The notes beneath the pieces were generated by a model, which ran no database searches, had not been told where the DNA came from, and saw nothing but the letters and a program-made list of their open reading frames with translations. From positions 124,001 through 188,000 of the forward strand of contig NZ_CAMLJQ010000006.1 in NCBI RefSeq assembly GCF_946480305.1: 64,000 bases of DNA. Reading direction: 5' to 3'. A program made the position numbers and the translations under genes. Of this stretch, positions 55,756 through 64,000 are shown piece by piece (the stretch's first letter is position 1; the number at the start of each line of letters is the position of its first letter). This stretch comes from an uncultured Caldimonas sp. GTDB taxonomy: Bacteria > Pseudomonadota > Gammaproteobacteria > Burkholderiales > Burkholderiaceae.

Positions 55756-56565
55756 ATGCCCATGAATGCCTCTCCTGCCGCGCACGTTCGACTCGACCTC
55801 CTGCAGTGCGAGGTCGAGGGGCCGGTTGCCCATGTCCGGCTCAGCCGGCCTGCCAAGCGCAACGCCATCAACGACGGCCTGATCGCGCAGCTGCACACCT
55901 GCTTCGTCAACCTGCCGGCCGAGGTGAGCGCGGTGGTGCTCAGCGGCGAAGGCGAGCACTTCTGTGCCGGGCTGGACCTGTCGGAGCTGTCCGATCGCAG
56001 CGTGGCGGAAGGCATCGTCCATTCGCGCATGTGGCACGCCGCGTTCGACCAGATCCAGTTCGGTCGCGTGCCGGTGATTGCGGTGCTGCATGGCGCAGTG
56101 GTCGGGGGTGGCCTGGAGCTGGCCAGTTCGGTGCACATCCGGGTGGCGGAGGACAGCGCCTTCTACGCCTTGCCGGAAGGGCAGCGCGGCCTGTTCGTAG
56201 GCGGCGGCGGCTCTGCGCGCGTGCCCCGGCTGATCGGGGTGTCGCGCATGATGGACATGATGCTGACCGGCCGCGTGCTCGACGCGGACGAAGGGCAGCA
56301 CGCGGGGTTGTCGCACTACCGCGTGCCAGCAGGGCAGGGGGTTGCGAAGGCGATGGAACTCGCCCACCGCATTGCCGGCAATGCGCCGTTGTCGAACTAT
56401 GCCGTGCTGCATGCCTTGCCCCGCATTGCGGAAATGTCCCAACCCGAGGGCTTGTTCGTCGAATCCCTGATGGCGGCGATCGCCCAGGGCGACCCCGCGG
56501 CCAAGGAGCGCATGCGCGCCTTCCTCGAAGGCAAGGCCGGCAAGGTGGGGAAGGTGTCGTCATGA
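55756..56565 (+). CDS. Enoyl-CoA hydratase/isomerase family protein
   Basis: 269 aa. Crotonase fold with oxyanion-hole motifs HFCAGLDLSEL (about 72-82) and HGAVVGGGLELASSVHIRVAED (about 114-135). A glutamate is present in ALPEGQRGLFVGGGGS. It should hydrate or cleave an enoyl-CoA such as a cinnamoyl-type CoA made by the next gene. ATGA overlap with the CoA ligase gene shows coupled translation. Whether it is a hydratase only or a hydratase/lyase cannot be decided here. Confidence 0.9.
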   Translation: MPMNASPAAHVRLDLLQCEVEGPVAHVRLSRPAKRNAINDGLIAQLHTCFVNLPAEVSAVVLSGEGEHFCAGLDLSELSDRSVAEGIVHSRMWHAAFDQIQFGRVPVIAVLHGAVVGGGLELASSVHIRVAEDSAFYALPEGQRGLFVGGGGSARVPRLIGVSRMMDMMLTGRVLDADEGQHAGLSHYRVPAGQGVAKAMELAHRIAGNAPLSNYAVLHALPRIAEMSQPEGLFVESLMAAIAQGDPAAKERMRAFLEGKAGKVGKVSS

Positions 56566-58433
56566 GCGGCGCGCCGCGCTATCGGGTCGCGCGCATCGGC
56601 GGGTGCATCGATGCGGCGGTGACCGAGCGCCCAAGCGGCATCGTCGAGCTGCGCTCCACTGAGGCGCTGCAGGCCTATCCGCGCCGGTTGACGGACCGGC
56701 TGGAGCATTGGGCGCAGGTGGCGTCCGATCGCACACTCGTCGCCAAGCGGCACCGGGGTGGCGAGTGGGTGCGCCTGAGCTACGGGCAGATGCTGCAGCG
56801 GGCACGGGCGGTGGGGCAGGCGCTGGTCGACCGCGGGCTGTCGGTCGAACGTCCGGTGATGATCCTGTCCGACAACGACCTCGAACACCTGACGCTGGCG
56901 CTCGGTGCCATGTGGGCGGGGGTGCCGTATGCCTCGATCTCGCCCGCCTACTCGCTGGTGTCGCAGGACCACGGCAAGCTGCGCCACATCACGGCCAAGC
57001 TGACGCCGGGGCTGGTCTTCGCCGCGAGCGGCGCGGCTTACGAGCGCGCCATTGCTGCGTGCTTCCACGACGATGTCGAGATCGTGCTGACCGAAGGCGA
57101 CCTGCCTGACCGTTCGAGCACGCCGTTCGATGCGCTGCTGGCGACGCCGCCCGGAGCCGCGGTGGCGGCCGCGCACGACGCCACCGGGCCGGACACCATC
57201 GTCAAGTTCCTGTTCACGTCGGGCTCGACCAAATCGCCCAAGGGCGTGATCAACACGCACCGGATGATCTGCGCGAACCAGCAGATGCTGGCGCAAAGCC
57301 TCGCCTTCCTGGCAGACGAGCCGCCCGTCCTGGTGGACTGGCTGCCGTGGAACCACACCTTCGGCGGCAATCACAACATCGGCATCACGCTCTACAACGG
57401 CGGCACGCTGTACATCGACGAAGGCAAGCCGACAGCGACGGGCATCCAGGAGACGCTGCGCAACCTGCGCGAGATCTCGCCGACGATCTATTTCAACGTG
57501 CCCAAGGGGTTCGAGGAGATCGCTGCAGCGATGGAAGGCGACGACACGCTGCGCGAGCATCTGTTCCGGCGCGTGAAGGCCTTCTTCTATTCGGGTGCCG
57601 GCTTGTCCCAGCCGGTGTGGGACCAGCTTCACCGACTGGCCGAGCGCACCGTGGGCGAGCGCATCCCGATGATGACCGGCCTGGGCATGACCGAGACGGC
57701 ACCTTCGTGCACCTTCGCGCTCAAGCCGGGCATCCAGTCGGGCCACATCGGCCTGCCGTGCCCGGGCGTCGAAGTGAAGCTGGTGCCGGTGGACGGCAAG
57801 GTGGAGATCCGGTTTCGCGGGCCGAACGTGATGCCGGGCTACTGGCGTGAGCCGCAACTCACGGCCGAGGCCTTCGACGAGGAAGGCTACTACCGCACCG
57901 GCGACGCGGTGAAGTTCGTCGATCCGCAACAGCCGCAGAAGGGTCTGATGTTCGATGGCCGCATCGCCGAGGACTTCAAGCTCGCGACCGGCACTTTTGT
58001 GAGCGTGGGCCCGCTGCGCGCAAAGATCATCGCGCTCGGCGCGCCGGCGGTGCAGGACGCGGTCATCACCGGGCTGAACCGCAACGAGGTCGGCATGCTC
58101 GTCTTTCCGCGCGTGGACGAGTGCCGCAAGCTCGCCGGCGCGGGCACCGAGGTGCCCGTGCCGGAGGTGCTGCACCACCCTGCGGTGCGCGAGTTCTTCC
58201 AACGCCTGGTCGACCGTCTCTGGACCGAAGGCACCGGCAGTGCCAACCGCATTGCACGTGCCCACGTGCTGGTGGAGCCGCCGTCGATCGACCGGGGCGA
58301 GATCACCGACAAGGGCTCGATCAACCAACGCGCCGTGCTGAGCCACCGCGAGTCGCTGGTCGAGGCGCTGTACCGGGGTGAAGAGGCCGACCCTTACGTC
58401 CTGCAGCCCCGCTTGCTCAAGGAGACACGATGA
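56562..58433 (+). CDS. Feruloyl-CoA synthase-type acyl-CoA ligase
   Basis: 623 aa. ANL-family adenylating enzyme. The AMP-binding motif FTSGSTKSPKGVINTH is at about 218, with GLGMTETAPSCTFALKPG as A5, RTGDAVKFVD as A7, and MFDGRIAEDFKLATGTFVSV as A8. A C-terminal catalytic Lys lies in EITDKGSINQRAVL. The sequence follows the feruloyl-CoA synthase subgroup (DWLPWNHTFGGNHNIGI). It activates an aromatic acid to its CoA thioester using ATP. ATGA overlaps link it to both neighbours. The exact aromatic substrate is inferred. Confidence 0.88.
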   Translation: MSGAPRYRVARIGGCIDAAVTERPSGIVELRSTEALQAYPRRLTDRLEHWAQVASDRTLVAKRHRGGEWVRLSYGQMLQRARAVGQALVDRGLSVERPVMILSDNDLEHLTLALGAMWAGVPYASISPAYSLVSQDHGKLRHITAKLTPGLVFAASGAAYERAIAACFHDDVEIVLTEGDLPDRSSTPFDALLATPPGAAVAAAHDATGPDTIVKFLFTSGSTKSPKGVINTHRMICANQQMLAQSLAFLADEPPVLVDWLPWNHTFGGNHNIGITLYNGGTLYIDEGKPTATGIQETLRNLREISPTIYFNVPKGFEEIAAAMEGDDTLREHLFRRVKAFFYSGAGLSQPVWDQLHRLAERTVGERIPMMTGLGMTETAPSCTFALKPGIQSGHIGLPCPGVEVKLVPVDGKVEIRFRGPNVMPGYWREPQLTAEAFDEEGYYRTGDAVKFVDPQQPQKGLMFDGRIAEDFKLATGTFVSVGPLRAKIIALGAPAVQDAVITGLNRNEVGMLVFPRVDECRKLAGAGTEVPVPEVLHHPAVREFFQRLVDRLWTEGTGSANRIARAHVLVEPPSIDRGEITDKGSINQRAVLSHRESLVEALYRGEEADPYVLQPRLLKETR

Positions 58434-59194
58434 ACCTGCAAGGACAGGCCGCCCTGGTGACGGGCGGCGGCTCCGGCCTCGGGGCCGAGACGGCACGCGA
58501 GCTGGCGCGCCAGGGGGCCCGCGTGGCGGTGCTGGATATCAACGCACAGGCGGCGCAATCCGTTGCGGCCGAGGTCGGTGGCCTCGCACTGACCTGCGAC
58601 ATCACCGACAGCGGCAGCGTGCAGCGTGCGATCGACGCGGCCCGCGAAGCGCACGGCACGGCACGCGTGCTGATGAACGTGGCCGGCATCGGCGGGGCCC
58701 GCCGCGTGGTCGGCAAGGATGGGCAGCCGATGCCGCTGGAAGACTTCAAGCGCATCGTCGACGTCAATCTGGTGGGCACCTTCAACGTGATCCGGCTGGT
58801 GGCGGCCGAGATGGTGAAGCAGCCGCCGCTGGAGGATGGCGAGCGGGGCGTGATCGTCTGTACGGCGTCGGTGGCGGCCTACGACGGGCAGGTCGGGCAG
58901 GAGGCATATGCGGCGTCCAAGGGCGGGCTGGTGTCGCTCACCTTGCCGCTGGCGCGCGATCTGGCGCAGCACGGCGTGCGCGTGTGCACCATCGCGCCGG
59001 GGCTGTTTCTCACGCCGTTGCTCCATCAGTTGCCCGAAGAAGTGCAGCAGTCGCTGGCGGCGTCGATCCCCTTCCCCAGGCGGCTGGGCAAGCCGCTGGA
59101 GTTCGCGCAGCTGGCCGCGCATGTGGTCACGAACGCCTCGCTCAATGGCGAGGTGATCCGGCTCGACGGTGCGCTGCGCCTGCCGCCGCGCTGA
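58430..59194 (+). CDS. Short-chain dehydrogenase/reductase (3-hydroxyacyl-CoA dehydrogenase type)
   Basis: 254 aa. NAD-binding TGGGSGLGAETARELARQG at the N-terminus, DITDSGSV, NVAGIGG, and catalytic YAASKGG with the Ser in TASVAAYDG. It resembles human HSD17B10-like 3-hydroxyacyl-CoA dehydrogenases, fitting oxidation of the hydrated CoA intermediate. ATGA overlap with the ligase gene. Confidence 0.9.
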   Translation: MNLQGQAALVTGGGSGLGAETARELARQGARVAVLDINAQAAQSVAAEVGGLALTCDITDSGSVQRAIDAAREAHGTARVLMNVAGIGGARRVVGKDGQPMPLEDFKRIVDVNLVGTFNVIRLVAAEMVKQPPLEDGERGVIVCTASVAAYDGQVGQEAYAASKGGLVSLTLPLARDLAQHGVRVCTIAPGLFLTPLLHQLPEEVQQSLAASIPFPRRLGKPLEFAQLAAHVVTNASLNGEVIRLDGALRLPPR

Positions 59195-59231
59195 GCGGCT
59201 TTCACTTTCCCCACTCGACAACAACGGAGAC

Positions 59232-60380
59232 ATGTCCATGAAGCGACCCGCCCTCAAGCAATTCGTCGTGACCCTGCTCGCCACGCTCGCGGCGGGCATC
59301 GCGCAGGCCGATCTCACGATCGGCGTGAGCCTGCCCTTGACGGGGCCGGCCTCCGGCCTCGGCATCCCGGTCAACAACGGCTTCAAGCTGTGGCCGCAGA
59401 CCATCGCGGGCGAGAAGGTCACCCTGATCGTGCTCGACGATGCGACCGACCCGACCAACGGCGTCAAGAACGCCCGCCGTCTGGTCACGGACGACAAGGT
59501 CGACCTCATCATCGGCTCGGCCGCCACCCCGGTGGCCGTGGCGATGGCCGACGTCGCGGCCGAGTCGGGTACGGTGCAGCTTGCGATGTCGCCGATCCCG
59601 CTGCCGCAGGGCAAGGACACCTGGTCGTTCCGCATGGCGCACTCGTCGGCCGTGATGGCGCATGCGATGGTCGAGCACATGAAGAAGCTGGGCGTGAAGA
59701 CGGTCGGCTTCCTGGGCTACACCGACGCCTATGGCGAAACCTGGCTGAAGGACTTCACCGCCAAGGCCGAGCCGGCGGGCATCAAGGTGGTCGCGGCCGA
59801 ACGCTTCCAGCGCACCGACACGAGCGTGACCGGCCAGGCCTTGAAGCTGGTGGCGGCCAACCCGGACGCCATGCTCATCGTCGCATCGGGCTCGGGTGCG
59901 GCGATGCCGCACCGGGCGGTGGTCGAGCGTGGCTACAAGGGCAGGATCTACCAGACGCATGCTGCGGCTTCACGCGACCTGATGCGCGTCGGCGGCAAGG
60001 ACGTCGAAGGTGCCTTCGTGGTGTCCGGCCCTGCGACGGTCGCCGAGCAATTGCCCGACAGCCACCCCTCCAAGAAGGAAGCGCTGAAGTACGTGCAGGG
60101 CTACGAGAAGCTGTACGGCGCCGGCATGCGCAACCAGTTTGCCGCGCACACGTACGACGCCCTGCTGGTGCTGGAGCAGGCCGTGCCGGTAGCGTTGAAG
60201 AAGGCCAAGCCGGGCAGCAAGGAATTCCGTGCTGCGCTGCGCGACGCGATCGAGTCCGGTGCGGCGGTCGCGGCTTCGCAGGGCGTGCTCGACTATTCGC
60301 CGACCGACCACTGGGGCTTCACCAACGACAGCGCCGTCGTGATGAAGGTGGTCAATGGGGACTGGAAGGTCGAGAACTAG
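59232..60380 (+). CDS. ABC transporter substrate-binding protein, branched-chain amino acid type
   Basis: 382 aa. Signal peptide ending LAAGIAQA, then a periplasmic binding fold: DLTIGVSLPLTGPASGLGIPVNNGF, VLDDATDPTNGVKNARRLV and MSPIPLPQGKDTWSFR. It belongs to the LivJ/K-like type-1 family, which also binds aromatic acids. It sits in an operon with the catabolic enzymes, so it likely captures the aromatic substrate. ACGGAGAC lies 5 nt before the ATG at 59232. Confidence 0.92.
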   Translation: MSMKRPALKQFVVTLLATLAAGIAQADLTIGVSLPLTGPASGLGIPVNNGFKLWPQTIAGEKVTLIVLDDATDPTNGVKNARRLVTDDKVDLIIGSAATPVAVAMADVAAESGTVQLAMSPIPLPQGKDTWSFRMAHSSAVMAHAMVEHMKKLGVKTVGFLGYTDAYGETWLKDFTAKAEPAGIKVVAAERFQRTDTSVTGQALKLVAANPDAMLIVASGSGAAMPHRAVVERGYKGRIYQTHAAASRDLMRVGGKDVEGAFVVSGPATVAEQLPDSHPSKKEALKYVQGYEKLYGAGMRNQFAAHTYDALLVLEQAVPVALKKAKPGSKEFRAALRDAIESGAAVAASQGVLDYSPTDHWGFTNDSAVVMKVVNGDWKVEN

Positions 60381-60382
60381 AG

Positions 60383-60470
60383 CCCACCCCCTACCGCCTT
60401 CGGCGGCCCCCTCAAGGGGCGCCGCTGGCGGACCGGCCGAGCCGGATCCGCGGCGGCACTCGAAGGATTT
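60383..60470 (+). repeat. Structured intergenic repeat, copy 1
   Basis: An 88-bp element begins CCCACCCCCTACCG and ends CGAAGGATTT. It contains a CCCCTCAAGGGG stem and nested palindromes (GCCGCTGGCGGA ... TCCGCGGCGGC around CCGGCCGAGCCGG). It is tandem with copy 2 between the binding-protein and permease genes. Confidence 0.75.
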
Positions 60471-60558
60471 GGCTCACCCCTACGGGCTGCGCCCGCCCCT
60501 CGAGGGGCGCCACTGGCGGACTGGCGAAGCCACATCCGCGGTGGCACTCGGATTTTTT
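60471..60558 (+). repeat. Structured intergenic repeat, copy 2
   Basis: An 88-bp element, the same order of elements as copy 1. CCCCTCGAGGGG, GCCACTGGCGGA ... TCCGCGGTGGC around TGGCGAAGCCA. It ends in GATTTTTT, which may double as a terminator-like tail. Confidence 0.75.
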
Positions 60559-60603
60559 GACGTTGGCGCCTGGGTTGGTGGGCGCGGATGAGACAAGGCG
60601 GAC

Positions 60604-61641
60604 ATGGACTTCTCCATTGCAAGCATCCTGCTGGTGGATGGCGTCACGAACGGGGCGATCTATGCGTTGTTGGCGATGGCCACGGTGCTGTTGTTCGCGG
60701 TCACGCGGGTGATCTACATCCCGCAGGGCGAGTACGTGGCGTTTGCCGCGCTCACGGTGGGCATGATGCAGCTCGGCCAGGTGCCTGGCACGGTGTGGTT
60801 CCTGCTGGCGATGGCGGGGCTGGTGGCGGTGCTCGATGCGGTGGCCGACTGGCGGGCCGGGCGGGGCGCGCATGGCGTGGTGCTGCATGCGCTGCGCACA
60901 CTGACGTTTCCGGTGGCCGTGTCGGTGCTGACGATCTGGCTGGCGCCGCAGCGGCCGCCGCTGCTGGTGCAGGCGCTGCTGACGCTGGCGCTGGTCACGC
61001 CGTTCGGCGGGCTGATCTACCGGCTGGCGTACCAGAGCCTGGCCGATGCGAGCGTGCTGGTGCTGCTGATCGTCTCGGTGGGGGTGCACTTCGCGCTCAC
61101 CGGGCTGGGGCTGCTGTTCTTCGGCGCCGAAGGCTTCCGCAACCCGAGTTTCTGGGATGAACGCTTTGCACTCGGCGCCGTCACGCTGAGCGGCCAGACG
61201 CTCATCATCTTCGCCGCCACCGTGGCGCTCATCGTCGGGCTGTGGCTGTTCTTCGAGCGCAGCCTGGCGGGCAAGGCACTGCGCGCCACCGCGGTCAACC
61301 GGCTGGGTGCGCGGCTGATGGGCATTTCGAGCAACGCCGCGGGGCGGTTGTCGTTCACGATGGCGGCGTTCATCGGGGCACTCTCGGGCCTGCTCATCGG
61401 CCCCACCACCACCGTGTTCTACGACAGCGGCTTCCTCATCGGCCTGAAGGGTTTCGTGGCCGCCGTCTTCGCCGGCCTGGCCAGCTACCCCGCGGCACTG
61501 GCCGGTGCGATGGTCGTCGGCGTGCTGGAAGCCTTCAGCTCCTTCTGGGCCAGCGCCTTCAAGGAAGTGATCGTCTTCACCTTCATCCTGCCCGTGCTGC
61601 TGTGGCGCTCGTGGCGCGATCCTCACACTGAAGAAGAGTGA
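60604..61641 (+). CDS. Branched-chain-type ABC transporter permease (LivH-like)
   Basis: 345 aa with about eight membrane helices. LivH-type features: LLVDGVTNGAIYALLAMATVLLFAVTRV at the N-terminus, GLYFFERSLAG-like WLFFERSLAGKALRATAVN and the EAA-like loop MGISSNAAGRLSF. A central insertion (about 80-125) extends it beyond the usual length. Paired with LivM-G downstream. GTG/ATG starts of the next gene overlap its stop (GTGA). Confidence 0.9.
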   Translation: MDFSIASILLVDGVTNGAIYALLAMATVLLFAVTRVIYIPQGEYVAFAALTVGMMQLGQVPGTVWFLLAMAGLVAVLDAVADWRAGRGAHGVVLHALRTLTFPVAVSVLTIWLAPQRPPLLVQALLTLALVTPFGGLIYRLAYQSLADASVLVLLIVSVGVHFALTGLGLLFFGAEGFRNPSFWDERFALGAVTLSGQTLIIFAATVALIVGLWLFFERSLAGKALRATAVNRLGARLMGISSNAAGRLSFTMAAFIGALSGLLIGPTTTVFYDSGFLIGLKGFVAAVFAGLASYPAALAGAMVVGVLEAFSSFWASAFKEVIVFTFILPVLLWRSWRDPHTEEE

Positions 61642-63485
61642 AACCCATGTTCAGCGAGCGCGCCATGCCCACGCCCCCGACTTCCTCCAGCGCGGCTGCA
61701 CCCGAGAGCGCGCGGCGCTGGAGCGTGCAGACCCGCGGCATCGTTGCTTTCGCGGCCGTGCTGGCGGTGCTGCCGCTGCTGCCGATCCCCGAGTTCTGGG
61801 TCACCCAGCTCAACTACATCGGCCTGTATGCCACCGTCGCCCTGGGGCTGGTGCTGCTCACCGGCGTCGGTGGGCTCACGTCGTTCGGCCAGGCGGCGTT
61901 CGTCGGCATCGGCGCGTACACGAGTGCGTACCTCACCACGGCGTGGGGTGTGTCGCCGTGGCTGACGCTGCTGGCCGGGCTGGCGCTCACGGCGATGGGC
62001 GCGCTGCTGCTCGGCTGGATCACGCTGCGCATGAGCGGGCACTACCTGCCGCTGGCGACCATCGCCTGGTGCCTGGCGCTCAACTACACGATGGCCAACA
62101 TGGAGTGGCTGGGCAAATACGACGGGCTGCTTGGCGTGCCCGCGCTGCAGTTCTTCGGCTGGGACCTCGCCGCGGGGCGCAACCTGTACTACCTGATCTG
62201 GGCCGTGGCCTTGCTCGGCGCAGTGGGTCTGGTGAACCTGCTCGACTCGCGGCCCGGGCGCGCCATCCGCTCGCTGAAGGGCGGGGTCACGATGGCCGAG
62301 GCGATGGGCGTGTCGACCTACCGCTACAAGGTCACCATCTTCTTGATCGCCGCCCTCTATGCGGCCGTCTCGGGTTGGCTGTTCGCGCATTTCCAGCGCA
62401 CCGTGAACCCGTCGCCGTTCGGCATCAAGTGGGGCATCGAATACCTGTTCATGGCCGTCATCGGCGGCGTGGGCAGCGTCTGGGGCGCCTTCACCGGTGC
62501 GGCGGTGGTCAAAGTGGTCGAGGACCAGTTGCAGGTGCTGCTGCCCAAGCTCATCGGCACCAGCGGCAACTACGAAATCATCGTCTTCGGCATCGTGCTG
62601 GTGCTGGTGCTGAAGTACGCGCCGCAGGGCCTGTGGCCCAGTCTGGCGCGCTGGTTCCCGCGGCAGCACCGCCTGCGGGACTGGGACGGGGCAGCGTCCC
62701 TGCCCGAGCGCGACAAGCCGCAAGCGGGCGAGCCGCTGCTCGAGGCGAAGTCCGTGCGCAAGCAGTTCGGCGGGCTGGTGGCGGTGAACGACGTCAGTTT
62801 CGAAGTGCGCACCGGCGAGATCGTCGGGCTGATCGGCCCCAACGGTGCAGGCAAGTCGACCACCTTCAACCTCGTGTCCGGCGTGCTGCGCCTGAGTGCA
62901 GGCGAGGTGCTGTTCCGCGGCCAGCGCGTGGACGGCCTGCCGAGCCGCGAGATCGCCCGGCGCGGGATGTCGCGCACCTTCCAGCACGTGAAGATGATTC
63001 CGGAGATGACGGTGCTCGAGAACGTGGCGCTCGGCGGCTACCTGCGCAGCAGTGCCGGCACGCTGCGCGCGATGCTGCGGCTGGAACGCGACGAGGAGCG
63101 CAGGCTGTTCAAGGAGGCCGAGCGCCAGCTGCGACGCATCGGCATGGCCGAGCAGATGCACGAACTGGCCGGCAACCTGGCGCTGGGCCCGCAGCGGCTG
63201 ATGGAGATTGCCCGCGCGCTGGCCACGGATCCGGCGCTGCTGTTGCTCGACGAGCCCGCCGCCGGTCTGCGCCATCAGGAAAAGCAGGCGCTGGCGGCGG
63301 TGCTCAAGCAGCTGAAGGACGAAGGCATGAGCCTGCTGCTGGTCGAGCACGACATGGATTTCGTGATGAACCTGACCGACCGCATCGTGGTGATGGAGTT
63401 CGGCACCAAGCTGGTCGAAGGCACACCGGCCGAAGTGCAGGCCAGCCCGGCCGTCCGGGCGGCTTACCTCGGCACGGAGCACTGA
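61638..63485 (+). CDS. Fused LivM permease and LivG ATPase of branched-chain-type ABC transporter
   Basis: 615 aa. The N-terminal half (about 30-335) is a LivM permease (GLYATVALGLVLLTGVGGLTSFGQAAFVGIGAYTSAYL, in part). The C-terminal half is an ATPase with Walker A GPNGAGKST (about 400), ABC signature near LALGPQRLMEIARAL and Walker B LLLLDEPAAGL. Fused LivM-LivG is known in proteobacteria. The GTG at 61638 overlaps the permease stop; ATG 61647 is an alternative. livF follows after 128 bp. Confidence 0.93.
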   Translation: MKPMFSERAMPTPPTSSSAAAPESARRWSVQTRGIVAFAAVLAVLPLLPIPEFWVTQLNYIGLYATVALGLVLLTGVGGLTSFGQAAFVGIGAYTSAYLTTAWGVSPWLTLLAGLALTAMGALLLGWITLRMSGHYLPLATIAWCLALNYTMANMEWLGKYDGLLGVPALQFFGWDLAAGRNLYYLIWAVALLGAVGLVNLLDSRPGRAIRSLKGGVTMAEAMGVSTYRYKVTIFLIAALYAAVSGWLFAHFQRTVNPSPFGIKWGIEYLFMAVIGGVGSVWGAFTGAAVVKVVEDQLQVLLPKLIGTSGNYEIIVFGIVLVLVLKYAPQGLWPSLARWFPRQHRLRDWDGAASLPERDKPQAGEPLLEAKSVRKQFGGLVAVNDVSFEVRTGEIVGLIGPNGAGKSTTFNLVSGVLRLSAGEVLFRGQRVDGLPSREIARRGMSRTFQHVKMIPEMTVLENVALGGYLRSSAGTLRAMLRLERDEERRLFKEAERQLRRIGMAEQMHELAGNLALGPQRLMEIARALATDPALLLLDEPAAGLRHQEKQALAAVLKQLKDEGMSLLLVEHDMDFVMNLTDRIVVMEFGTKLVEGTPAEVQASPAVRAAYLGTEH

Positions 63486-63487
63486 TG

Positions 63488-63580
63488 GGCCCACCCCCTA
63501 CCGGCTTGCGCCGGCCCCCTCGAGGGTGCGCCACTGGCGGACCGGCGGAGCCGGCTCCGCAGTGGCCGCTGGGCTGGGCG
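63488..63580 (+). repeat. Structured intergenic repeat, copy 3
   Basis: A 93-bp element begins GGGCCCACCCCCTACCGG. CCCCTCGAGGGT, then GCCACTGGCGGA ... TCCGCAGTGGC around CCGGCGGAGCCGG. It lies between livM-G and livF, immediately after the stop codon. Confidence 0.75.
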
Positions 63581-63613
63581 CACCGTGTTGCAAAGCTTGA
63601 CGCGTGACTCGCG

Positions 63614-64000
63614 ATGGAGAACGACTTGGAGACGTTGCTGGAAGTGCAGGGGTTGCGGGCGGGCTATGGCAAGGCCGAGGTGCTCGGTGGCGTGAGCCTG
63701 AGCGCGCCGAAGGGTGGGGTGGTGACGGTGATCGGCCCCAACGGTGCGGGCAAGTCGACCCTGCTCAATGCGCTGATGGGCGTGTTGCCGGCCAAGGGCT
63801 CGATCCGCCATGAGGGGCGCGAGATCGGGCAGATGACGCTGGAGGAGCGGGTGCAGCGCGGCATTGCACTGGTGCCGGAGACGCGCGCGCTGTTCGGCAG
63901 CATGCCGGTGGAAGACAACCTGCGGCTCGGCCGCTGGCGGCTGCGCGGCGGGCCCCAGGGCAGCGAGCTGGAGCAGGTCTACGACATCTTTCCGCGGCTG
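63614..64000 (+). CDS. Branched-chain-type ABC transporter ATPase (LivF-like), partial
   Basis: The first 129 codons of a LivF-type ATPase; the right edge cuts it. Walker A GPNGAGKSTLLNAL is at about 43-56, with the A-loop/Q-loop LVPETRALFGSMPVEDNL following. It completes the transporter with the binding protein, LivH and the LivM-G fusion. The ATG at 63614 has a GCGATGG context without a strong Shine-Dalgarno. Confidence 0.92.
   Translation, partial: MENDLETLLEVQGLRAGYGKAEVLGGVSLSAPKGGVVTVIGPNGAGKSTLLNALMGVLPAKGSIRHEGREIGQMTLEERVQRGIALVPETRALFGSMPVEDNLRLGRWRLRGGPQGSELEQVYDIFPRL

Noticed and set aside
56397..58496. 699-codon minus-strand frame opposite the CoA ligase
   Set aside because: Shadow of the adenylating enzyme; no recognisable domain.
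60383..60558. CRISPR array
   Set aside because: Only two adjacent units of about 88 bp, no short uniform repeats with unique spacers; they are diverged palindromic elements and recur at 63488.

Overview
The window looks like part of a Burkholderiales (beta-proteobacterial) chromosome, probably from the Leptothrix/Rubrivivax/Caldimonas-type lineages. The evidence is indirect: high GC throughout with strong G/C third positions, a phasin gene, an arginine-type EF-P with its EarP rhamnosyltransferase, a lipoyl domain fused to dihydrolipoyl dehydrogenase, and an hupB - tRNA-Val - ppiD order. No phage, IS element, CRISPR array or rRNA was seen. The window opens inside aceE and ends inside livF.

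Layout. 1-4 kb: aceE (3' end), aceF and lpdA of the pyruvate dehydrogenase complex. 4-7 kb: divergent membrane (hppA) and soluble (ppa) pyrophosphatases. 7-10 kb: a methyltransferase, a small stress-type protein and a MocR/GntR regulator whose aminotransferase domain has lost its PLP lysine. 10-19.2 kb: a signalling region with a DctB/DctD-like two-component system, a thioesterase-II-like protein without its catalytic serine, a CHASE hybrid kinase and a chemotaxis receptor, with long intergenic stretches. 19.9-21.7 kb: a beta-helix lipoprotein, then tRNA-Asn.

22-30.3 kb is an assimilatory sulfur block read leftward: tauE, cysI, DUF934, cysH, cysD, cysN, cobA, then fdxA and a ferredoxin-NADP reductase that could power the sulfite reductase in place of CysJ. 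30.5-32.2 kb: a patatin-like lipoprotein and the phasin gene, the latter with a clear promoter flanked by twin operators. 32.4-42.7 kb: housekeeping and metabolic genes (histone-deacetylase-like protein, thioesterase, nitroreductase, LUD protein, NhaD-type antiporter, hydroxyacid dehydrogenase, rmuC, MFS, mnmC). 42.8-48.7 kb: efp, earP, uvrC, a small lipoprotein, pgsA and an EamA transporter. 48.7-51.7 kb: LysR regulator, haloacetate-dehalogenase-like hydrolase and tartrate-dehydrogenase-like enzyme. 51.8-54.6 kb: HU, tRNA-Val, ppiD, tRNA-His.

54.7-64 kb is a catabolic block: an amidohydrolase divergent from a crotonase, a feruloyl-CoA-synthase-type ligase, an SDR dehydrogenase and a branched-chain-type ABC transporter. 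It probably imports and CoA-activates an aromatic (phenylpropanoid-like) acid. Three copies of a structured intergenic repeat lie within the transporter genes.

The observations most worth a second look are the two apparent pseudoenzymes (MocR and thioesterase II), the possible divergent sigma-54 region between dctB and the thioesterase, a recurring -10-like hexamer 6-8 nt before start codons (possible leaderless transcription), and the structured repeat, whose copies show compensatory changes.
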